From the NCBI GenBank assembly GCA_001695595.3, contig MBPM02000044.1:62001-126000 (forward strand): 64,000 nucleotides of DNA, written 5' to 3'. Shown piece by piece: positions 57,901 through 64,000 of the stretch. A model generated the notes under the pieces. That model was given only the letters and a program-made list of their open reading frames with translations. It ran no database searches and was not told the origin of the DNA. Source of the DNA: Plasmopara viticola. Lineage: Eukaryota; Oomycota; Peronosporomycetes; Peronosporales; Peronosporaceae. Within the stretch, counting starts at the first letter, position 1. Each line of letters starts with the position of its first letter. The position numbers were made by a program, and so were the translations under genes.

Positions 57901-59845
57901 AGAAGTTTGGATCGCTTACAATGACAGCAAGGCCAAACCTGACGCCCTTACTCGAGCTGTCGTTCTCTGCGTCTTTCAGCCAGTCTTTCTGCTGCGTGAA
58001 GAGCTTCATTCGACGATGAAACATTGGATGGCAAAGTTTCTCCGCTTTGGCTCAAATCATCGCCCCAACGTGATCTTTCACTTGGCTTGCTTGTTGTGCC
58101 GAACGTGGCGTGCTCACCCCGTGTCGGCACAAGCATTTGCAGACGAGCTTGTTGAATTGCTACTGTATAAAGAGCCACTGATTGACGAGAAGGAACAACT
58201 GACGATGGATCCAAGTGGTTCATTTCAAGGCTATCAAGGCTTTTCTCCCTCGCACCAAGGTCAGCGAGCAGCTATCACGAGCCACGAGTGGAATCGAATC
58301 GTGCGGCTCTTGGTGCTGAGTTTCTTGGACGACGTAGCTGTCGGTAAAAGCTGTTCCCCTAAAATCAATAACCAGGCACTCATGAACGCGCTGCTTATCC
58401 GACTAATCCAGCTCAATGTAAGTCTAGAGTGGCAGAAGCAGCACATGCTAAACAGCGATATATTCGGTAAGAAATTGCGATCGTGGCAAGCACTTTGCGT
58501 CATAAGTGCACACGTGACCAAGTCGCAATTGACGGATGTACTACCGGCACTTCAAATAGCACTCGAGGTGCCGCAACTTCCAAGTGTTCGCTACTACATG
58601 GAGCTCTTTAGTATGCGAATAGCTACCAACTTTCCAAACGAAGTGTGCGCGAACGTTCTGTTCCCTATGCTAAATGACGCCAACGTAATGCCTCAAGTCG
58701 GCGCTTCACTGCTACTTGTGTCGGCGTACCTTGTCAATGCTCAGCTCGACAAAGACTGCGTAGACATAGACTGTGGAGAGATGCTGGAAACGATGCTTCC
58801 TTGGTTAAACTCGTCTCACGGGTACACACGAGTGGTAGCTCAGTATTTGCTCGCCAAGATCCTTCCTCGTCATATTCATCAACTTCAAATGCGCTGTCCA
58901 GAGACTCCCGGTCTTTGCTTCTTAGAAGGTACAGCACGTTATCTGAGCACCAACAAAGAGTGCAAGCGTTTGCTACGACGCCAAGCACGTCAACTCGAGG
59001 AACTTCATCCGGATCATGAAGGTTCATTGCTTGGCATGCTGTCTTGTGGCTTTTTTAGTGAGTTTGGAGAGCTCTTGCCTCGCGATGAAGCACTTCGATT
59101 TAGTCACCAACTAAAGAAGGCCATGAACGAGCTGTATTTTCAGTACCAACTCGAAAACTTCCCACCCCAACAAAAGCCTGACGATGCATCGTGCTCGAAA
59201 GCAATGGGCTTTACAGAACCATTGACCGTGCAACGTAAAATTCACACTGCGGCGCGATTGCTCGAAGACAGTGCACTCCCAGCAGCAATACGGGTGGACT
59301 GTACCGAAACGCGTTGTAGCAATATCTTAAACACTCGTCAACGACCGCGACAGCCAATCATCATGTGTGCAAGTTTGGTGGACAAGATGCCAAATTTGGC
59401 GGGGCTAGCTAGAACTTGCGAGATTTTCCAGGCCGAAAAGCTTATTGTACCAAATCTTCGTCTGGCTCAACAAGACGCCACGTTTGCAATCGTAAGCGCT
59501 ACTGCTCACAAATGGATGCCATTGGAAGAAGTTCGACCTCAAGATGGCGAGTTGCATCAAGCAATCGCACGCTGGAAGCGAGAAGGCTATACGATTGTGG
59601 CAGTTGAACAAACAGGTACCAGTGTGAGTCTGGCAAAGTACACTTTGCCGCGCAAGATGGTGTTGGTGTTGGGTTGCGAGAAGGAAGGCATTCCATTGGA
59701 AGTCTTGCAGCTCGTTGACGTATGCGTCGAGATACCTCAATTTGGATTGATCCGGTCTCTTAACGTGCACGTTTGTGGCTCCTTAGTGCTGTGGGAGTAT
59801 ACAAAACAGCAGTTGCTGGCTGGGGCTCTCGAGTCGACACTTTAG
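54992..59845 (+). CDS. TARBP1: TARBP1/Trm3-type tRNA (guanosine-2'-O-)-methyltransferase
   Basis: The enzyme methylates the ribose 2'-OH of guanosine 18 in tRNAs using S-adenosylmethionine. An intronless frame encodes 1,617 residues from ATG 54992 (the frame opens 20 codons earlier at a TTG); human TARBP1 is 1,621. Residues 1 to about 1,430 are a long HEAT/ARM-like solenoid of Leu-rich helices. The C-terminal SPOUT (SpoU) domain spans about 1,450-1,610. Motif 1 is KMPNLAGLARTCEIF with the catalytic Arg. Motif 2 is MVLVLGCEKEGIP and motif 3 is IPQFGLIRSLNVHVCGSLVLWEY, the trefoil-knot SAM-binding segments. All key motifs are intact, so it should be active. Upstream is SINE-bearing intergenic DNA, downstream a transposon-rich desert. 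Confidence 0.94.
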   Translation: MEAIETAWARWQRFHQRHCSTVERDVATLEAEFELVATGLTVSDVEVQMLFSEDVQGLTATLLPLPSALDDIESTTRYHFTLVAAATLLELHLMSFEMSKDQTTRLLSSKLTTDVLLPALRLERLAFLHPSVLRIFQTVLKTHNDQEAMLGLFTVTLKLLDDPGNDKVSYNSLCSLLRLLQQKYPSVDALKVCKMAIRDWRLRPKFVRAVVLHLVPALLKENDMHQQLLELVLDAWDPRETTKDPQELLYVVCAILSKSPREIIAAQKLQELVCFALRHSDALLRKQGLHILKVAFTHCVMDLESKQPKNSSDSQVLWVDTWQNFLTASEVIHMHHEQHLIEQGWPQIADLLTTNLVVFGGSCEQHDRRQWPVQLTFDWMQGLLLRLFTHDNPVVKRLFLSNFMEICIDGWRLCSKQSSASHAIHFDASFACSPSFRSFVLQDVLRACNDPVLYKSAHRARFQTLVAQFLASFLAFEIAKRVDMYVLNEFVAAVDEAIYGKDAVNHSPEALLSMLRVFQSPQLKQAAVSASTKTLLSNAAVNQLRVLLDVHAMRSFSQSMRTKMLSALTQALTGGFVNASVLPLSTLARVLCVYPIDVLTANNGETLLQYSSWIKGFSSLDDAFSFSEALASTLQRYLKPHVENSAEGELSSIQLAKLLLLTAEEDVGDLDSQHLEATPMRQIRVVLRAPLSALLPEVPQDELDSTRLVLLIAKLEKQVQKLMDNRPSSSLQGFTFKFERGNFYGGNVSCFYLLESAMQIVRNWLDNVSSAAARDTIQAHEEDLEATMKLVVSAVFLLTQLSIHQLTTVGDLRHMSRLDALCDEFKVVLTTAADRTVFDLALAAKCLSTVGANDAAVDSLTAFQTERLLPLLLALDTSRRFSGKHDARCAIRLAASKWVLLYQVVNSSSFISTNLLRATFDACVKALPTAGMDPSALIQTVNVLSLTLSQLASSLTNSESGLITINGLLEEVWIAYNDSKAKPDALTRAVVLCVFQPVFLLREELHSTMKHWMAKFLRFGSNHRPNVIFHLACLLCRTWRAHPVSAQAFADELVELLLYKEPLIDEKEQLTMDPSGSFQGYQGFSPSHQGQRAAITSHEWNRIVRLLVLSFLDDVAVGKSCSPKINNQALMNALLIRLIQLNVSLEWQKQHMLNSDIFGKKLRSWQALCVISAHVTKSQLTDVLPALQIALEVPQLPSVRYYMELFSMRIATNFPNEVCANVLFPMLNDANVMPQVGASLLLVSAYLVNAQLDKDCVDIDCGEMLETMLPWLNSSHGYTRVVAQYLLAKILPRHIHQLQMRCPETPGLCFLEGTARYLSTNKECKRLLRRQARQLEELHPDHEGSLLGMLSCGFFSEFGELLPRDEALRFSHQLKKAMNELYFQYQLENFPPQQKPDDASCSKAMGFTEPLTVQRKIHTAARLLEDSALPAAIRVDCTETRCSNILNTRQRPRQPIIMCASLVDKMPNLAGLARTCEIFQAEKLIVPNLRLAQQDATFAIVSATAHKWMPLEEVRPQDGELHQAIARWKREGYTIVAVEQTGTSVSLAKYTLPRKMVLVLGCEKEGIPLEVLQLVDVCVEIPQFGLIRSLNVHVCGSLVLWEYTKQQLLAGALESTL

Positions 59846-61121
59846 GTAGAAGAAGAAAGAGAGATGCTGGAAATTTAATTTAAATGCATATCTTTTGGCT
59901 TGGGAAGCTCTGTTCGTATAGATACCGGGTTGCATTCTAAGACGATTTGAAAGGGACAAATGCCCTGCATAAACTTTAAATTCGGTCGCAGGTATGACCA
60001 AATACATCAAATCAAGGGTACTCTGATGCAGGAAAGCGCGCTAATTTCGACTCAAAGTGTTTTAAAATGATGCAAAGACAGCCACGTCGTCAAAAGCAGT
60101 GTTTCAAGCATGCAGCAGTCATTGCGTGCGCAACTCATACATGATCACTTTGAGAGGCAAATGGAGGACTACGGTTACAAAATGTACTTTACATATATAA
60201 ACTTGTAAACAATTTTCGCGTCATGCAAAGATTAGTTGGTAGCGTCAAGTCTAACAAGCTGCTCATGTATGTTTGAGGGCCACGCATACTTGAAGTTCTT
60301 TATGGAACAGCCATTATATTGACCACAGTACCTGTATTGCACATGCAACAGTAGAAGCAAGGTGCCGATAACCTCTCCTGATGTTCCCCACCTACCCACA
60401 ATTCCCACAGAGCCTAAGCGGTGGTATAGAAGCTTCCAATTGATCAAACTGCAATCATTTGCACTGCATTGAGGAGCTTACCGAGCCAACATGACGTCCT
60501 TTTACCACTTAGATGTACAAAATTGAGCATATTAGCAGCAGGAGGGGTGGTGCCAAAGTGCTCGAGGATCACTAATTTCGAGTAGATCGGATACTCGTCG
60601 TATTAACTGTTTCAAACCTTTTGCAACAAAAGTGCTTCAGGTACAAACGTTCATGCTACTGGTGCCCGAGAAGGGTAAGCCAGCAACCAAAGTCGTCGAG
60701 GGAAAGGCTTCTAACCGGTGATGGTGATGCCGCTGCTCTAGATCGTAAAATGTGCTTACAGGGAAGAGGCAACCAAACCCTGACAGTCTTCCACATCTTT
60801 TCTGTCTTTGTACGATATGAATGGTAATTTTTAAGCTGGGCTTGATGACTGCTCGACCAATCTGCATTGTCACGACAGGGTGGTTCGAAGTTTGATGGCA
60901 GCAAGCCGCCCGTAACAAGTCATCCGGCTTAGTTTTTCAACCGCCAACAAGTCATCTGTCGAGACCGCACTCCACTTTTTTAGTGGTGAGTGCGCAATCT
61001 CCACTTGTGACGTCGTTGTGTGTCCTAACTAAAGCTTCTTGCGCAAACACCAGCACATACATTTCTTACAACGAAGCTGAACCCCTCCAATGTATGCCAT
61101 GACTTGATTCGGGAAGAGTTC
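59846..61121. other. Intergenic region downstream of TARBP1
   Basis: About 1.3 kb without a supported gene. It probably contains the 3' part of the Mutator-like relic that is recognisable at 61122-61382. A minus-strand frame at 60637-60918 (93 codons) lies where the C-terminal part of that transposase would be, but I cannot match it to the family. Confidence 0.4.
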
Positions 61122-61382
61122 TCACATAGCAATAGCTGCTACTGGTACATCGTGACCGTTGGCGACAGCACCAAGGCGTACCGCATCTGTGTGAGATCTT
61201 GCATTCCTACAACGAATCTGATGCCCTGCACCGCTTTGAAAGGATGTTTTTGCTGATGTGCCAGCGACTAAGTAGATATTGGCATCGGTAAACACGCCGT
61301 CAACTTCATTCGTTAGTACCATTTCCCTGTCGGTGACAAAGGTTGATGTGGAGCGATTGATTCGCATATTCGATCGACTCAA
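61122..61382 (-). pseudogene. Mutator-like (MULE) transposase fragment, frameshifted
   Basis: The minus strand encodes TFVTDREMVLTNEVDGVF followed by TDANIYL, which matches the MULE core around its second catalytic Asp (pattern VTDRExALxNAxxxVFPxAxxxLC). A one-base deletion near 61268 then shifts the frame; the next frame reads RWHISKNIL, the following family motif. Neither a complete catalytic domain nor terminal inverted repeats are visible. MULEs are cut-and-paste DNA transposons common in oomycetes. Inactive relic. Confidence 0.68.
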
Positions 61383-64000
61383 GTGATGTCGATTGCTGAT
61401 TGACTCTCATCAAGTGACTTGTTGTCTAAATTAGCATGCTCCAAAGCACTGTTTTTATGGCGGTCACTAGGGACCTCAAGATGGGCTCTGCTTGTGTTCC
61501 AAGCCTCCCGCCCTAACGTTGCTATCACTAACTTGCCATAGTGAGCAACTACGCATTCACGATTTTTTGAAAATGTTTGCTATACAAGATACTGAGTGTG
61601 AGCTTCGCGCGAAAATGTATTCCACAAGATAGTCGCTCTCGCCCTTTTTGCTAAAAGGAGAGGGAGACCCGGCCTCACGCGGCCCACTGCGTGGTTTTTC
61701 TGTATATAATGACATTTGCGACCGATACCGTATCTTAAGATCTCAAGGTTGGTTTTCGATCCTAATGCACATAATTTTAATGCTTGGTGAGAAACTCGCT
61801 TGACATGCACCCCTCGAAACAGAAGTTGTGGCACTCCGTGACCGAAATTTAATTCTGGCTCAGCTGGTTGGTATTGTCTGCGTATGACCTGAGAGCAACG
61901 CATCCGCGCTCACCTGATTCGGCTTGAGTAAGCCCGTGGGTGTGCTCGCATTCTCCAAAAAAATAATTTAAGCGTATACGCTTAGCCTCCTCTGAATATG
62001 ACCGTAAATGATTTAATGAAGCATGGGCATATTCAGCTTAAAGTTGCATTCATAGATAACTTTATTAGCATTTGAGTATAAATTTTCAATTTCAAATTTT
62101 GCTGTACTTATTTCTCTTTGGTCTGTACGCTTTTTTACATACTTTGGCCTACCGCCATTTTGTCTCATACGCACTGAGGAACCTTAAGTCCCACGACTTA
62201 TTTCACCTTTTCAAGTCTAAAGCCACAATATGGTGGCGCTTACGAAATCCGAGGTCTGTCTCATCCATCCACGTCAAAAGGCTTATGGCTTGAAAAGGCA
62301 TAGGTACCATTTAACAGTGCAGAGTTAGGGAGGGGGGCATGCTGCTTCAACGTCTAAACGTATCTGTGCACACAATAAGTAACACGCCTTTGACGGCGCA
62401 ATCTACTCGCATCGGTCTTCGAAAAGGCCACTATGAGCATGCCCAGCCTTTCAATAAATCTGTCAAAGAGTGTTTAGAGCGGAGGTCATAGTTTTATATA
62501 TTACATTAACCTTAGTGCGATCCACCTAACGGCCATGTTTTTCAGTAAGGCGCCCATGGACAGAATATCTTCTGCAACAAAGTTACTCATCTCTGCTTCG
62601 GAGAAAGCTTTTCTATGTGCATGCACGCAAGCACTGCTTGTAAGTGGAAAATGGAACTTTCCATTTACATCTTGCCGAATTCTGCACAACTGCAGATAGA
62701 ATACAACATGCTTATTGTGGGGATTGAGCATGCTTCAGCAAGCGAATAAACGTCACAGGCATTTTGACAGCCCTCGAAGCACTCTCGGAGCAAATTGCTT
62801 AAAGTCCTTACAGCGATAAGTGGTTCGTCACTCTTTCTAAGAGAAGCTGATAGTACCTTTGAGAAGGCTATATATTGTACATCTGAGGATGCACCACTTG
62901 CCATTTGGCTATCTGACTTAAAGTGGTGGCGAGGAGTAAAGGACTCGCTTTTTCGAACCGTTCTAGCCTTGAACTTTGCACGAAGTAATGCGAAAACAAC
63001 GTTACATCTCGTATTTCTTAGAGAACACTACCGTGTTACGCAGTATTTAGCTACTTCAAAAATATAAGTCCACTCAGTGCATCGTTGGTGTCTTCGAAAA
63101 CCGCTTCATCGATGTGATATGAGACTAGGTACTTTTGGGCCGAATGACCACTACCTCGGCGATGCTACCGACTATACAAGCTTCTTCAAACTTTGCTGAG
63201 GAGCTCAAAATCAGCATCTTATGATAAAATTAGCGAATTGATAAGCACATTGAATTTCCCAGGACTGACTTTAGCGCAGAAACTATAATAGATGACTTAT
63301 GACAACCACCATACAATGACTGGTCAGTGAGGTGTTTTTATCGCCGCTCTAAGGATACGTTAGATCGCAAGCGTCCGTCTGTCTGACAATCACGACTTAT
63401 TTACAGCCAGGCATTCACCGAGTAAACGAATGTTCTTTAGCTGACCAGAGTAAAACACGAACTAAATTTGATACTTTTGCGTAATCATCACGATAAACGG
63501 TCTCCGTAAAGCATCAAAAAGACACGCGCAACTTGATTTTTTTTTCGTGTATAGTGCTAGTTGTAATCGGCTGTGTCTGGATGATTAAGCAACTCAAAGC
63601 ACAAAATTCTCCTCGTACAATGGTAAGAACCTAAGATTCCAAATTCAATAGGCTACACTTTTCAACAGAGAAAGTACAGAATATGGCTGCGCGAAGCTTG
63701 ACAAACACCTCTGTTTCGAGCTACATATTAAAGTGAATAAAGCGTGCATAGAGACTTACTACTTACTGTTATTGCCTCGCTTTGCTTTTAAACTTCAAAC
63801 TCACCCCAATTCTTTAAAGTCGAGTCATGATAGGGCTGTACATGTTCGTGCTCACTTCTTGTTCATGTGACGCAGTCTCATGACGCAATTGTTTGTGCTG
63901 GTGTAATTCTCACGTTTTTTTGGCCAAAAGCAATTGACGCTAGCACACAAGCTCATTTTAAATAGGATGTCGGATCGAACCAACGGGCTTAAGGTTAAGT
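61383..64000. other. Intergenic desert, possible N-terminal MULE remains
   Basis: About 2.6 kb without a supported gene. The minus frame at 62501-62731 contains CVHAHRKAFSEAEMSNFVAE, which weakly resembles the His-rich region and following helix before the MULE catalytic domain, at the right side and strand of the 61122-61382 fragment. Other frames (61580-61903 minus, 62795-63067 plus) have no recognised domain. AT-rich with T runs near 63540. Confidence 0.35.

Noticed and set aside
1..64000. CRISPR arrays, bacterial operons, prophage or ribosomal RNA genes
   Set aside because: No regularly spaced direct repeats, no rRNA-like sequence, and the gene structures with spliceosomal introns are eukaryotic.

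Overview
The window looks like nuclear DNA of an oomycete. Genes are eukaryotic and either intronless or split by short GT-AG introns of about 58-78 bp. Compact gene islands alternate with long AT-rich deserts full of decayed transposons. The first gene is a KATNIP homologue, a basal-body/cilium protein family. Its reading frame is intact as far as the window shows, which suggests a species that still makes flagellated zoospores (Phytophthora or a Plasmopara-like downy mildew rather than a non-flagellate Peronospora or Bremia). This placement is inference; no ribosomal or mitochondrial marker is present.

Layout. (1) 1-8,801: a tight head-to-tail minus-strand cluster of a KATNIP homologue (cut by the window edge), a six-exon METTL21/EFM7-like methyltransferase assembled here from small exons, and an intronless CPSF1 (CPSF160) of 1,754 residues. 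(2) 8.8-23.3 kb: a gene desert with a perfect 12-bp hairpin and a TIR-bounded element of about 0.78 kb at 20.5-21.3 kb. (3) 23.3-29.6 kb: an intronless BED-finger/hAT-transposase-like gene lacking one expected catalytic Asp, a divergent EF-hand/SAM/FN3/TM/FN3/Cys-rich gene, and a ZIP metal transporter. (4) 29.9-31.4 kb: two insertions of one non-LTR retrotransposon lineage, each with its own target-site duplication: a short deletion derivative and a longer internally deleted LINE. Further copies of the derivative lie at 23.3 and 40.8 kb. (5) 31.4-42.3 kb: a second desert with a decayed Ty3/gypsy chromovirus relic (protease, integrase and chromodomain traces) containing an old tRNA-derived SINE copy. 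(6) 42.3-51.6 kb: a five-exon KNTC1/Rough-deal homologue (2,367 aa), convergent with a four-exon Hsp70 whose C-terminal lid is replaced by a transmembrane tail. (7) 51.6-55.0 kb: intergenic DNA with a better-preserved SINE copy. (8) 55.0-59.8 kb: an intronless TARBP1/Trm3 2'-O-methyltransferase. (9) 59.8-64 kb: a desert with a frameshifted Mutator-like transposase relic.

The host genes are mostly single-copy housekeeping functions: mRNA 3' processing, tRNA methylation, kinetochore checkpoint, protein methylation, cilium, chaperone and zinc transport. They do not form one pathway. The most unusual items are the tail-anchored Hsp70, the LINE-derived miniature family with fixed deletion junctions, and the hAT-like gene that looks exapted. 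Exon boundaries were read by eye from GT/AG sites, reading phase and family resemblance.
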